Source of the DNA: Halomonas halodenitrificans DSM 735 | GTDB taxonomy: Bacteria > Pseudomonadota > Gammaproteobacteria > Pseudomonadales > Halomonadaceae | Assembly (NCBI RefSeq): GCF_000620045.1 | Contig: NZ_JHVH01000014.1 | Coordinates: forward strand, 44,393-108,392 | Direction of reading: 5' to 3' | Length of the DNA: 64,000 nt | Shown here: in pieces, positions 27,527 to 37,800 of the stretch | Layout of the letters: each line of letters opens with the position of its first letter | Numbering within the stretch: the stretch's first letter is position 1 | Position numbers and translations under genes: made by a program | The notes under the pieces: generated by a model | Told to the model about the DNA's origin: nothing | The model's database searches: none | The model's input: only the letters and a program-made list of their open reading frames with translations

Positions 27527-29232
27527 TGACCGACAAGTTCCCCGACGCCGAGATCATCAAGCGCCAGAGCGACTATCTGCGCGGCACTGTCGCCGAGGGC
27601 CTGGACGACCTGGCCACCGGCGCCATCTCGGACGACGACACCAAGCTGACCAAGTTCCACGGCACCTACCTGCAAGACGACCGCGATCTGCGCGACGAGC
27701 GACGCCGCCAGAAGCTCGAGCCGCTCTACATGTTCATGGTGCGCCTACGCCTGCCCGGCGGTGTGCTCACCCCGCAGCAATGGCTGGGGCTCGACGCCAT
27801 CGCCGACGAGTGCGCCAACCACACGCTGCGCCTCACCACGCGCCAGACCTTTCAATTCCACGGCGTCTTCAAGCCGCGCATGCGCACCTTCATGCAGCGG
27901 GTCAATGCCCTGGGCCTGGACACCAAGGGCGCCTGCGGCGACGACAACCGCAACGTGATCGCCAACGTCAATCCGCACCACTCGGACCTGCACGCCGAGA
28001 TCCACCGCCTCTCGACCGAGATCAGCGAGCGGCTGATGTGGCGCTCCGGCGCCTATGCCGAGATCTGGCTGGGCGAGGAGCGGGTGCACAGCCTGGGCGG
28101 CGATGAAGAGGAAGAGCCGTTCTATCGCCACTACTACCTGCCGCGGAAGTTCAAGATCGCCCTGGCCATTCCTCCGGAGAACGACTGCGATGTGCTGGCC
28201 AACGATATCGGCCTGATCGCCATCGTCGAGGACGGCCGGTTGGCCGGCTTCAACGTCGCCGTGGGCGGCGGCATGGGCCTGACCTATGGCAACGCCGCCA
28301 CCTATCCGCGCCTGGCCGAGGAGGCAGGCTTCGTGCCCGCCGAGCAGATCGTCGACGCCTGCGTGGCCATCGCGGCCATCCAGCGCGACCACGGCTGCCG
28401 TACCGACCGCTCCCACGCCCGCTTCAAGTATACCCTGGACGACCACGGCATGGACTGGTTTCTCGAGCGCTTCGCCGAGTATCACGGCACGCCCATGGCG
28501 GCGGCCCGGGAGTATCGCTTCAGCCACAACGGCGACCGCTTCGGCTGGGTGGAGGGCGAGAACGGCAACCGCCATCTGACGCTGATGATCCAGAGCGGTC
28601 GCATCGCCGATACCCAGGGCTATCGACTGCGCACCGCGCTGCGCGAGATCGCCGAGCTGCATAGCGGCGAGTTTCGGGTCACCTGCAACCAGAACCTGAT
28701 GATCGCCAACGTCACGCCCGAGCAGCAGGCCCGCATCCAGGCGATCATCGACCGCCACGGCCTCGACGACGGCAGCCACAGTACACCGCTTGCGCGCAAC
28801 GCCATGTCCTGTGTGGCCTTCCCCACCTGTGGCCTGGCCATGGCCGAGTCCGAGCGCTACCTCCCCGGCCTGGTTGAGGCACTCGACGCCTTGATGGCGG
28901 GTCACGGCCTGGCGGAAACCCCCATCAACGTGCGGGTCACCGGCTGCCCCAACGGCTGCGCACGGCCCTACCTGGCCGAGATCGGCCTGAGCGGCAAGGC
29001 CATCGACAAGTACAACCTCTACCTCGGCGGCGACGAACGCGGCCAGCGCATGAACCGCCTCTACCGGGAGAACATCGACACCGCCACCATCCTGGCGATC
29101 CTCGACCCGCTACTCGGCCGTTACGCCGCCGAACGCGAGGCCGGTGAAGGCTTCGGTGACTTCCTGGTGCGTGCCGGCATCGTCGATGCCGAACGCCCGC
29201 CCGAGGTCTTTCACATCGCCTACTCGGCCTGA
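27526..29232 (+). CDS. cysI: Sulfite reductase (NADPH) hemoprotein beta subunit
   Basis: A 568-residue siroheme/[4Fe-4S] enzyme reducing sulfite to sulfide. The four cluster cysteines are Cys429, Cys435, Cys474 and Cys478 (CVAFPTC and CPNGC), with the same 6/39/4 spacing as E. coli CysI. The N-terminal TKFHGTYLQDDRD block and RLTTRQTFQFHGV near residue 104 (siroheme/substrate arginines) are present. The start codon overlaps the cysJ stop (TGATG), giving tight translational coupling. A GC-rich hairpin follows. Confidence 0.97.
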   Translation: MTDKFPDAEIIKRQSDYLRGTVAEGLDDLATGAISDDDTKLTKFHGTYLQDDRDLRDERRRQKLEPLYMFMVRLRLPGGVLTPQQWLGLDAIADECANHTLRLTTRQTFQFHGVFKPRMRTFMQRVNALGLDTKGACGDDNRNVIANVNPHHSDLHAEIHRLSTEISERLMWRSGAYAEIWLGEERVHSLGGDEEEEPFYRHYYLPRKFKIALAIPPENDCDVLANDIGLIAIVEDGRLAGFNVAVGGGMGLTYGNAATYPRLAEEAGFVPAEQIVDACVAIAAIQRDHGCRTDRSHARFKYTLDDHGMDWFLERFAEYHGTPMAAAREYRFSHNGDRFGWVEGENGNRHLTLMIQSGRIADTQGYRLRTALREIAELHSGEFRVTCNQNLMIANVTPEQQARIQAIIDRHGLDDGSHSTPLARNAMSCVAFPTCGLAMAESERYLPGLVEALDALMAGHGLAETPINVRVTGCPNGCARPYLAEIGLSGKAIDKYNLYLGGDERGQRMNRLYRENIDTATILAILDPLLGRYAAEREAGEGFGDFLVRAGIVDAERPPEVFHIAYSA

Positions 29233-29237
29233 ACCGA

Positions 29238-29260
29238 GGGGGCCGGCCCCGCCGGCCCCC
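29238..29260 (+). terminator. GC-rich hairpin after cysI
   Basis: A perfect 10-bp stem (29238-29247 with 29251-29260, GGGGGCCGGC/GCCGGCCCCC) and CCC loop begins 6 bases after the cysI stop. No U tract follows, so it may pause or protect the transcript end instead of terminating intrinsically. Confidence 0.55.
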
Positions 29261-29331
29261 CTCCTCGAGCTGAAGGGACACGCCGACTGGCGTAGACTCT
29301 CCTCTTCGCACGGCACGCCGGGAGGGACCCC

Positions 29332-30630
29332 TTGAAGCTGATTCACACCGCCGACTGGCATTTGGGCCAGAGCTTTCATGGCCAGGAGCGTCACGCCGAA
29401 CATCGCGCCTTCCTGACCTGGCTACTCGACACCCTGGTGGAACGCCGGGCCGACGCCCTGCTGGTGGCCGGCGATATCTTCGATGTGGTCAACCCGTCGC
29501 TGCGGGCCCAGGAACTCTTGTTCCACTTCATCGTCTCCGCCCACGAGCGCCTGCCCCATCTCGAGATCGTGCTGATCGCCGGCAACCACGACAGCGGCAA
29601 TCGCATCGAACTGCCCGCCCCGCTGATGCGTCGCCTGCGCACCCACGCCCTGGGTCGGGTCAGCTGGCTGGACGACGGCAACCTCGACACCGAACGCCTG
29701 CTGGTACCGCTGACCGATGCCTCGGGCGAGACCCGCGCCTGGTGCCTGGCCCTGCCCTTCCTGCGCCCCGCCGAGGTCACCGGCGCCGGCATGCGCCTCG
29801 ACCAGGACGAGGACGACGACGCACCCAACGACTACGTCGCCGGCATCACCCGCGTGCACCGCCAGCTGATCGATGCCGCCGGCAAGCGCCGTGAACCCGG
29901 CCAGGCCCTGGTCGCCATGAGCCACGCCCATCTGCACGGCGCCGCCGTCTCCGAGGCCAGCGAGCGCCCGATCGTGATCGGCGGCGAGGAATCGATCTCC
30001 GCCGCCCTCTTCCCGGCGGACATCGCCTATGTGGCCCTGGGCCACCTGCATCGCGCCCAGCAGGTCGGCGAGGCCCGCATCCGCTACAGCGGCAGCCCCC
30101 TGCCCCTGGACTTCAGCGAGGTCGGCTATCCCCATCAGGTGGTGGAGGTCCGCCTCGACGGCGAGGCCCTGGGCGAGACCCAGGCGATTCCCGTGCCCCG
30201 CCCGGTGGCCATGCACCGCGTCGGGCCCGCCCCGCTGGAGCGGGTGCTGGCCGAGCTCGCGGCCCTGGAGGACGACCCCGCGCTTTCCGACGCTCGGGGG
30301 CGGGAGCGCTCAAAAGAGCACTGGCCCTGGCTGGAGGTACGTGTCGAACTCGAATCGCCGATTCCCGACCTGCGGGCCCGGGTGGAGACCGCTCTCGAAG
30401 GCAAGGCCCTGCGCCTGCTACGCCTCGAGCGCCGCCTGCCTCGGGTCGAAGGCGGGGACCAGAAGACGCGGGTCGACCTGGAGACCCTCGGGCCGCGCAG
30501 GCTCTTCGAGCGCACCTGGGAGCAGCGCTGGGGCGAGTCGCCGGCGGAGAACGTGCTCGCCGACTTCGACCGGCTGCGCCAGGACGTGCTCGACGCCGAC
30601 GATGCCTCGACCCAGGGAGACCCCATATGA
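29332..30630 (+). CDS. sbcD: Exonuclease subunit SbcD
   Basis: A 432-residue Mre11-type Mn-dependent nuclease subunit of the SbcCD complex, which opens DNA hairpins and trims blocked ends. Phosphoesterase motifs are in order: TADWHLG (6-12), AGDIFD (46-51), GNHD (84-87), and later SHAHLHG and LGHLHRA. The frame opens with a rare TTG start at 29332; GGGAGGGA lies 6 bases upstream and no ATG precedes motif I, so TTG is well supported. The C-terminal half carries the capping domain. It overlaps sbcC by four bases. Confidence 0.95.
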   Translation: MKLIHTADWHLGQSFHGQERHAEHRAFLTWLLDTLVERRADALLVAGDIFDVVNPSLRAQELLFHFIVSAHERLPHLEIVLIAGNHDSGNRIELPAPLMRRLRTHALGRVSWLDDGNLDTERLLVPLTDASGETRAWCLALPFLRPAEVTGAGMRLDQDEDDDAPNDYVAGITRVHRQLIDAAGKRREPGQALVAMSHAHLHGAAVSEASERPIVIGGEESISAALFPADIAYVALGHLHRAQQVGEARIRYSGSPLPLDFSEVGYPHQVVEVRLDGEALGETQAIPVPRPVAMHRVGPAPLERVLAELAALEDDPALSDARGRERSKEHWPWLEVRVELESPIPDLRARVETALEGKALRLLRLERRLPRVEGGDQKTRVDLETLGPRRLFERTWEQRWGESPAENVLADFDRLRQDVLDADDASTQGDPI

Positions 30631-33600
30631 AGATCCTCGCCCTGCGCCTGGAGAACCTGGCCTCGCTGCCCGGCCCCCTCGAGCTCGACTTCACCGCCGC
30701 CCCGCTCAGCGACGCCGGTTTGTTCGCCATCACCGGCCCCACCGGGGCCGGCAAGAGCACCCTGCTCGATGCGCTGTGCCTGGCGCTCTACGGCGGCACG
30801 CCGCGGCTGCGCCAGGCGCCGGCCCGGGACAGCCAGGTCGACGACACCGCGGACTCCACGCTGACCACCAGCGACCCGCGGACCCTGCTGCGCCGCGGCA
30901 CGGCGAGCGGCTACGCCGAGGTCGACTTCGTGGGCCGCGACGGGCGCCGCTACCGCGCCCGCTGGTCGGTGCGCCGTGCCCGGGAGAAGGTCACCGGCAA
31001 GCTGCAGAAGGCCGAGCAGTCGCTGCGTGACCTCGACGACGGCCGCCAGCTGACCACTCAGAAGCGCGAGTTCGACCGCCTGCTACCGGAGCGCCTGGGG
31101 CTCACCTTCGAGCAGTTCACCCGCGCCGTACTCCTCGCCCAGAGCGAGTTCGCCGCCTTCCTCCAGGCCGACGACAACGCCCGCAGCGACCTGCTGGAAC
31201 GCCTGACCGGCACCCGCGAATACTCCGAGATCTCCATGGCCGCCTACCGGCGCGCCCACGACGCCCGGAAGGCCGTAGAGGCACAGGAGGCCAAACTCGC
31301 CGACGACCGGCCCGCCGAGCCCGAGGCCCGCGCCGAGCTGGAGCGCGCCGCCCGGGCCGGCCGCCAGGCCCTGGATGAGCTGCAGAAACAGGCGGAATCG
31401 CTCAAGGCCCAGCAGCGCTGGCATCAGGACGATGCCCGGCTGCACCAAGCCTACCGGGACGGTCATGCCGAACAGCAGGCCGCCGAAGCCGACTGGCAGG
31501 CCCTTTCCGAGGCGCGGGCCGACCGTGACTGGCGCCGGGTGATCGCCCCCCAGCGCCATGCCCTCGCGCGTCATGCCGCCCTGCCCGGTGACATCGCCAC
31601 CCTGGAGGCGACCCATGCCGCGACCCTGAAGACCCGAGACGCCGCCGCGGCCGAGCAGCAAACCGCGAACATCGCGGGTACCCGGGCCAAGGCGGCCCTG
31701 GACGAGGCCGGTGAGGCACGCCGCCGGGCCGAGCCCGAACTGCGCCAGGCCCGCGAACAGGCGCAGGGCCTGGCCACTCTGGAACAGCGCCTCGAGAGGC
31801 TGGAGGCGGATCGCGGCAAGCAGCAGCGAATCGCCGACGACCTCGCGGCGCAGTATCGCCAGGCCCGGGCCGCCCAGGATGCGCATCAACGCCAGCGCGA
31901 CGACTGGCAGGCAACGCTGCAAGAGCTGCAGGGCACTCATGCCGACCTCGATGCCGCCCGTCAGGCCGGCCAGCATGCCCATGACCGGGCGGCCCAGCGC
32001 CACCTCGCCCTGGAGGAACTCAGTAGCCGCTGGCAGGCGTTCACCCGCGCGGACCAGGTCCTGCGCCGGCTCGCTCGCCGACTCGGCGACGACGAGACCC
32101 GCAGTCACGACTTGCTGACCGAGGGCCAGAGCGCTCGCCAGGCCCTGGACCGCGCCCAGGCACATCTCGATAGCATTAGCGCGCTGATCGATCGCAGCCG
32201 CGCCGTGCGTAGCGAGAGCGTGGCGCGACTGCGCGAGGCCCTCGTCGAGGGCGAGCCCTGCCCCGTGTGCGGCGGACACGATCATCCCTGGCGACAGCAT
32301 CCACCGGCCACGCCGGAGGCCGCCCAGCTCGAGGCCCAGGAAGACGAGGAAACCCGCCAGCTCGACGAGGCCCGCGAGGCACGCGACGCGGCCCAGCGAC
32401 AACGCGATGAGCTTTTCGGCGCGTATCGCGCCGTGGAGGCCGCCCTCACCCGCCATCGGCAGGATCGCGACACGGCCGAGGGCCAGCGCCATGCCGCCCA
32501 CGAGGCCCTGGATAACCACCCCCTGCAACAGGAGCTCGCCGCCATCGAGGCGAGCCAACGCGAGGGATGGCTCGAGGCCGAGCACGAGGCGAGTGCGACC
32601 CTGCGCCGGCAGGCGCGAGAACACCTGGACGCGTTGGCCCGGGCCGAGGCCGAGCTGGCCCCACTGGAAAAGGCGCTTCAGGAGGGGCGGCTCGCGCTGA
32701 CCCGCCTGGAGGCCGAGAAGACCGGCGCCGACAAGCGGCTATTGGAGCTCGACGCCCAGCCGCCTTCCCTGCGCGAGGAGCGCGACACGCTCGCCCGCGC
32801 GCTTGTCGGGCGACTCGGCGAACACGCCTCGCCCGACGCCTGGCAGCAGCACCTCGACGCCCATCAGGAGAGCGCCCGCCGGGCCTATGACGGCGCCGTG
32901 ACGCGACGCCACGAGGCCCAGCATGAACAGCAGCGGCTCGCCCAGCAGGCCGAGCACGAAGCCGAGCGGCTCGAACGGCTACATCAGGAACTCGACACCC
33001 TCACCCGTGAGCTGGCCGACTGGCGGGCGGCGCATCCCGCGCTGCATGATGCCACCCTCACCCGACTGCTCGACCAGGCCGACGCCGTGGCACGCGAGGA
33101 GGAACGGCGGATCGAGGCGGCCGAAGCGAAGCGCCAGCACGCCGCCGCCACGCTGGCGGAGCGCCGCACCGCCCTGCTCACTCATCGCCACGATCAGAAC
33201 CTGACCGAGGAGGCTGAAGAGGCTGAGACGGCCCTGCTCGGCGACGCCGTGGCCGACGAGCTGCGTCGCCGCCGGGAAGCACTGGAGGAGACCGAGGCCG
33301 AGCTGACGCCGCGCCTCGAGGAGGCCCAGCGGGTCCGCGACGAGGCCACCTTCGCCCTGAATGACGATGACCGCCGGCGCCAGCGCCAGCAGGCCGGGCA
33401 GAGCGAGCTGGAGGCCGCCCGGGCCGAGTTCCGCCGTTGGGGCCAAATCAACGAGCTGATCGGCTCCGCCGACGGCAAGGTGTTCCGGCGTATCGCCCAG
33501 GCCTACAACCTGGAGCAGCTGCTCGAGCACGCCAACGTTCATCTGGCGGGCCTCAGCCGACGCTACCGCCTGGTACGCGGTGGCAGCGAGCTGGGCCTGC

Positions 33601-33935
33601 TGGTGGTGGACCAGGACATGGCCGACGAGCGCCGCTCGGTGCACTCGCTCTCCGGCGGCGAGACCTTCCTGGTCTCACTGGCCCTCGCCCTGGGGCTCGC
33701 CTCCATGGCCTCCGGAGAGCTCACCATCGAATCGCTGTTCATCGATGAAGGCTTCGGCAGCCTCGACCCGCAGTCTTTGGCGCTCGCCATGGAGGCCCTG
33801 GACGGCCTCCAGGCCCTGGGCCGCCGCGTCGGTGTGATCTCCCATGTGCAGGAGATGCACGAACGCATCCCGGTGCAGATCCAGGTAGAGCCCCAGGGCA
33901 ACGGCACCAGCCGGGCCAGGCTGATCAGCCAGTAA
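30627..33935 (+). CDS. sbcC: Exonuclease subunit SbcC (SMC-like ATPase)
   Basis: A 1102-residue Rad50-type ATPase partner of SbcD. The N-terminal Walker A is GPTGAGKSTLLD (about 37-48). Two long coiled-coil arms rich in Ala, Arg, Glu and Gln flank the zinc-hook CPVCGGHDHPW near residue 545. The C-terminal lobe has the ABC signature LSGGETFLVSLALALGLA (near 1010) and Walker B LFIDEGFGSLD. Size is typical. Translation is coupled to sbcD through an ATGA overlap. Confidence 0.96.
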   Translation: MKILALRLENLASLPGPLELDFTAAPLSDAGLFAITGPTGAGKSTLLDALCLALYGGTPRLRQAPARDSQVDDTADSTLTTSDPRTLLRRGTASGYAEVDFVGRDGRRYRARWSVRRAREKVTGKLQKAEQSLRDLDDGRQLTTQKREFDRLLPERLGLTFEQFTRAVLLAQSEFAAFLQADDNARSDLLERLTGTREYSEISMAAYRRAHDARKAVEAQEAKLADDRPAEPEARAELERAARAGRQALDELQKQAESLKAQQRWHQDDARLHQAYRDGHAEQQAAEADWQALSEARADRDWRRVIAPQRHALARHAALPGDIATLEATHAATLKTRDAAAAEQQTANIAGTRAKAALDEAGEARRRAEPELRQAREQAQGLATLEQRLERLEADRGKQQRIADDLAAQYRQARAAQDAHQRQRDDWQATLQELQGTHADLDAARQAGQHAHDRAAQRHLALEELSSRWQAFTRADQVLRRLARRLGDDETRSHDLLTEGQSARQALDRAQAHLDSISALIDRSRAVRSESVARLREALVEGEPCPVCGGHDHPWRQHPPATPEAAQLEAQEDEETRQLDEAREARDAAQRQRDELFGAYRAVEAALTRHRQDRDTAEGQRHAAHEALDNHPLQQELAAIEASQREGWLEAEHEASATLRRQAREHLDALARAEAELAPLEKALQEGRLALTRLEAEKTGADKRLLELDAQPPSLREERDTLARALVGRLGEHASPDAWQQHLDAHQESARRAYDGAVTRRHEAQHEQQRLAQQAEHEAERLERLHQELDTLTRELADWRAAHPALHDATLTRLLDQADAVAREEERRIEAAEAKRQHAAATLAERRTALLTHRHDQNLTEEAEEAETALLGDAVADELRRRREALEETEAELTPRLEEAQRVRDEATFALNDDDRRRQRQQAGQSELEAARAEFRRWGQINELIGSADGKVFRRIAQAYNLEQLLEHANVHLAGLSRRYRLVRGGSELGLLVVDQDMADERRSVHSLSGGETFLVSLALALGLASMASGELTIESLFIDEGFGSLDPQSLALAMEALDGLQALGRRVGVISHVQEMHERIPVQIQVEPQGNGTSRARLISQ

Positions 33936-33946
33936 GGGAAGGAGAA

Positions 33947-33985
33947 CGGCTCGCTGGCGGGGATAAGTTCATCGTCAGCGAGCCG
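33947..33985 (+). terminator. Possible hairpin after sbcC
   Basis: Perfect 10-bp arms (33947-33956 and 33976-33985, CGGCTCGCTG/CAGCGAGCCG) are separated by a 19-nt loop, 11 bases after the sbcC stop. The loop is long and there is no T run, so this is only a weak terminator candidate. Confidence 0.4.
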
Positions 33986-34014
33986 TCAAGCCCTTTGGTA
34001 GTGGTGGGGCAGCA

Positions 34015-34452
34015 TCAATGACAGGCTATTGAAATTTCCTCGATGTTTTGACCATCAACGCTAGAGATGTACCAGCAGCCGTGGTGCATGGCGTCATAGA
34101 AATTGTATTGGTCATAATCAACAGCGTCGTAGACTTTTATGTCCGGTTCGCCATAAGCAGCAATGGCCTGGTCAATATGGTCGCCCGGACATATATGCTG
34201 TGCAGTACAGTAGTTCTCACTATCTGCGTCAATACTCACTAGATGATCGCCCATGAAATATAGCGCAAGTCCGGGGTAGTGATAAGCTTCCGTATACATG
34301 CTGGCAAAGAATTCTTCTTTCTCGTCAGGCTCGCCCTTGATGGCAACCACATCTTCTTTCAAAATCCAGCCTGACAGCCCGCCGATACTCAGCTCCATGT
34401 CGGCAGACACAGGGGTGATAATAAATAACGTTGCTAACGCAATGTATCTCAT
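34015..34452 (-). CDS. Exported acidic cysteine-containing protein, unknown
   Basis: A 145-residue protein I do not recognise. The N-terminus (MRYIALATLFIITPVSA) is a short signal peptide, cleavage expected after residue 17. The mature protein is acidic and aromatic-rich (many Asp, Glu, Tyr) with four Cys (YCTAQHIC, GCWY and IACH), suggesting periplasmic disulfides. Base composition is much less GC-rich than the neighbouring sbcC and the codon choice differs, so recent acquisition is likely. No partner gene is evident; the closest gene is the helicase-PLD gene upstream on the same strand, 423 bases away. Confidence 0.65.
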   Translation of the reverse strand: MRYIALATLFIITPVSADMELSIGGLSGWILKEDVVAIKGEPDEKEEFFASMYTEAYHYPGLALYFMGDHLVSIDADSENYCTAQHICPGDHIDQAIAAYGEPDIKVYDAVDYDQYNFYDAMHHGCWYISSVDGQNIEEISIACH

Positions 34453-34875
34453 CGGTCGACATCCCTTTCACGTAGTTTATTCTGAGTGGCTGACTTTCAA
34501 TCTCACGACACCCTTTAATGCTTTACACGGCGAGACTTGTTGTTGTCATGCCATTTTCCAAAAAGGCGGTAGCCCGTTCCATGAAAACGCGCTCGCCTTC
34601 TGACCGCTAGCAGAGAATAACTCCTATAGGCGATTTGATCATCCGGGATCCTAATCCTGCGAAAATCTGCGAAGCACTGCCCACTTTTAGGCACACAAGT
34701 GCTCTTCCTGCCAGCAGGCTAGGGCACTCTTGATGGGTTCTACGGCTTGGGTAGGCATCCCTTTCCTTGAGGATCATGGGCTTTCCCTGCATATCGACAC
34801 GGTTACCGGACAGGCTGCCACCAAAGCAGCCTGAGAACCAGCCATGCCAAAGTCGCAGGAAAATCAGCAACAGGC
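34453..34875. other. Low-GC intergenic stretch, no recognised gene
   Basis: This 423-bp stretch lies between two minus-strand genes. A minus-strand frame can be read through 34607-34875 (with WHGWFSGCFGG and RDAYPSRRTHQE), but it has no clear start of its own, overlaps the helicase gene out of frame and matches no family I know. I see no tRNA or hairpin here. Reduced GC suggests it came with the adjoining exported-protein gene. Confidence 0.5.
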
Positions 34876-37800
34876 CTAGCCGACTTCCTCTTCCACGACG
34901 CTGGACGACTCTTGGCACTTGTCCGGCAGGGCGCGGTGATTCAGAGCCTCGAGCTGGAGCTGGATTTCCTCGCGAAGATCGCCGCTGTAGAGCATGGAGG
35001 TTTCCATGTTCTTGTAGGGCCCGCTCCTTGCGGCGCTGGCCCAGTTGTAGGAGCCCACGCACATGAAGCGATCATCCGCCATGATCAGCTTGCTATGTAC
35101 CCCCTTCACGATTCGCACCCTTACTCCACCCTCTTGAAGGACGTCCCTGCAATGGTCGAATCGGGCGGACTTCTGAGCATCCGCCCGGTTAGCACTGGTG
35201 GTATTGAAGTGGTGGTCCACATAGACGGTGACTTCGACGCCATGTTCCACCGCCTGATACAGGTATTCGAGCAGCCCGGTGTCGCGCAGCCGATCGAGGG
35301 AGATCCACGGCGAGACGAGCGCAACTCGTAACCGAACACTCTCCAGCAGCTGGCGGATACAGCGATCGTGCGCTTCCGCATCGTTGATCACTTGCGGAGA
35401 ACGGCATAATGCCAAGAGGTCGGGGCGAGCGCGATCGATGGTAAATGACTGGGCGTTGTCCTCGTCGGCAAACAGGTATCGGCCCAGCAAATGCCGCGGC
35501 GAGCCGGGCGCGGCCCCCGCGATGACGTCCATGTCGCCGAACACCATGAAGCTGTCCTTGGCGCGCGATACTGCCACGTTGAGCATCGACGGATCCCGGT
35601 CGATAAAGCCACCGTCGTCATGACGCGAGTAGACCGCGGAGAAGAGAATCACCGGGCGCTCGGCCCCCTGAAGAGCGTGAACCGTGCCCACGGTCACGGC
35701 GCTCTCGTCTCCCGCGACCGGAATATCGCGGGCGCGGCACGCCTCCTGAATCAGCCGGGCCTGAGCCTTGAAGGGGGTCACCACTCCCACGATCTCACCC
35801 AGCGACGTCCCATGCCGCTCCTCGAGGGAGCCGCGATGCGTCGCCAGCCACTCGGCGAGAGTCTCGGCCTCCTGCCGGTTGATGCGGCTACCCGCCGGCG
35901 GCGACTCGACGCGACCGTCGACATGCACATAGGAAAACGGCGGCCAGGCGGGATCCTTGGGAGGCGTATCACGCTTGGGCAGCAGCATGCCTCGATAGCA
36001 GAGATCATTGCAGTAATCGATGATCGCCTTCAGGCAGCGCCGATGCTCCTGCAGGAACATGCCTGGTTCGGCCTCTTCGAGGTAGCGATAGCGGCTCGCC
36101 CGCTGGGCGATGCGCATGACGCTGCCGTCGACTACGCTGCGCCCGGTCTCGCGCAGTTCCTTGTAGTCCTCGACGGCGCCCAGCACCCCCTGATGGCGAA
36201 GGTTACCCACGTCGACCGCCTCGACCTGGGTGGAAACCGGCTGGATCTGATGCACGTCGCCGATCACCAGGGCACGCTTGGCCAGCGCAAAGGAGGCCCC
36301 GGCCACCTCCGGCGCGACCTGGCCCGCCTCATCGATGATCAGCAGATCGATCTCGTTCTCCAGATATTCCTGACGATACCGATCCGGCCCCTCGTACACG
36401 GAATGCGTCATGTGTCCCGGCAGCGAGTGCAGCGTCGACACGATGCAGGGAGTCAGCTTCATGCGCCGACGCCAGCGAGGGCGCACCGCCTTGAGGCCGG
36501 TCTTCTCGGCTTTCCTGGCCTCCTCGGCAAGCGTCCGCGCCTGGGTGCGACAGTCTTCCAGCCAGCGCGCCTCCCAGTAGTGGACGGCTAGCCGAAACAG
36601 CGCGAAGCGCAGCGAGGTATCCAGCGACTTGTCGATGGCATCCAGCGAATCGAGTTCGGCGCCCGCCGGCAGCAAAGCCCGCAGCCGAGCGGCCTCGGCG
36701 TCTCGTTCCTCCAGCAGCGCCCGGCGGGCCTCGATATCCTGACTCAGCCGCTCGATACGCGCCCGACGCTCATCGAGCCAGGCCTGTAAGGCCACCTCCG
36801 GCGACGGCTGTGCTGCCGCGTAGATGATCGCCCTGGCCCGATCGTCGAGGGACTCGTAGATGAACAGCTCACGCTTCAGGCGGCGATGCCTTGCCACCGG
36901 CGGCAGGATACTGAGTACCGACAGCCACAGCGACTCGTCGGCGCAGAAACGCTTCCACTGCCGCAGCGCCTCCTCTATCGTGCTTCGCTCTTCATCCAAC
37001 GCCTCGAGCGCCTGCCGCGCCTCCTGCTGTCTGGCCTCGGCGTCTTCGCCCAAGCGCTCCGCCAGCTCGCTCAGCGTGGCCCAACGGCGCTGGATATCAA
37101 TCAGCCTGTCTCGAGTCGCTAGCAGTTCGCCATGCAGGTGCCGACGCACCGACGGCACGTCCTTCAGGGCTTCGTCATCGAATGCTGCCCTGGCCCGCGC
37201 CAGGAACTCCCCCTCGGCTCCCTCGAGAGACTCGGGTCGCTCGAGATGGCGGTAAAAGGCCGGCGTCTGGTACTCCTTGGCGGCCTCGTCTTCGCGGCTG
37301 CGGGCCGGATAGAAGCCGCCGTAGCTGTCGATCTCCGGCAGCCAGCGGCCGCCCAGGGGGCCATCGCCTTCCTCGAAGTCCTTGGCGAAGGCCGCGAGGA
37401 TGTTCGTGACGGCCTGGTTATTGGTCGAGGCCGCCACGATCAGCGGCGGTTCGGCTTCATCGAGGGCCGCCCTGACCCACAGCGAGGCCACGACGGAGAG
37501 CACGAAGGTCGTCTTGCCGGTACCCGGCGGCCCGTTGACGGCAAGGATCTCGCCCTCGTCCATCGCCATGGTCTGCGCCAGGGCATCACGCTGCGCGGGA
37601 GCCAGGGGATAGGCGGTGTTGGCATGCCCCAGGCGGGTATCCAGCCGGCCCAGCGCCTCGACGCAGGGTCGATACCCCTCATCCGGGCGTGACAACGCAT
37701 AGCGCTCCAGCAGCGGCAACGCCCGCGGCGTGGCGCCGAGCCAGTCATAGAAGCCGAGGATATGCCGGGCCGCTCCCTTGGCCTGCGGCTCCACCTTGAG

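Noticed and set aside
31083..32624. 513-residue minus-strand frame opposite sbcC
   Set aside because: It is the complement of the GC3-rich coiled-coil part of sbcC, with hydrophobic Leu/Gly/Ala composition typical of antisense frames in high-GC DNA.
34500..34700. Possible tRNA or tmRNA in the low-GC gap
   Set aside because: No acceptor stem or T-loop consensus (GTTCNANNC) was found on either strand.
34607..35062. 151-residue minus-strand reading frame next to the helicase
   Set aside because: It overlaps the helicase PLD coding part out of frame and has no recognisable domain; most of it is a shadow of the real gene.
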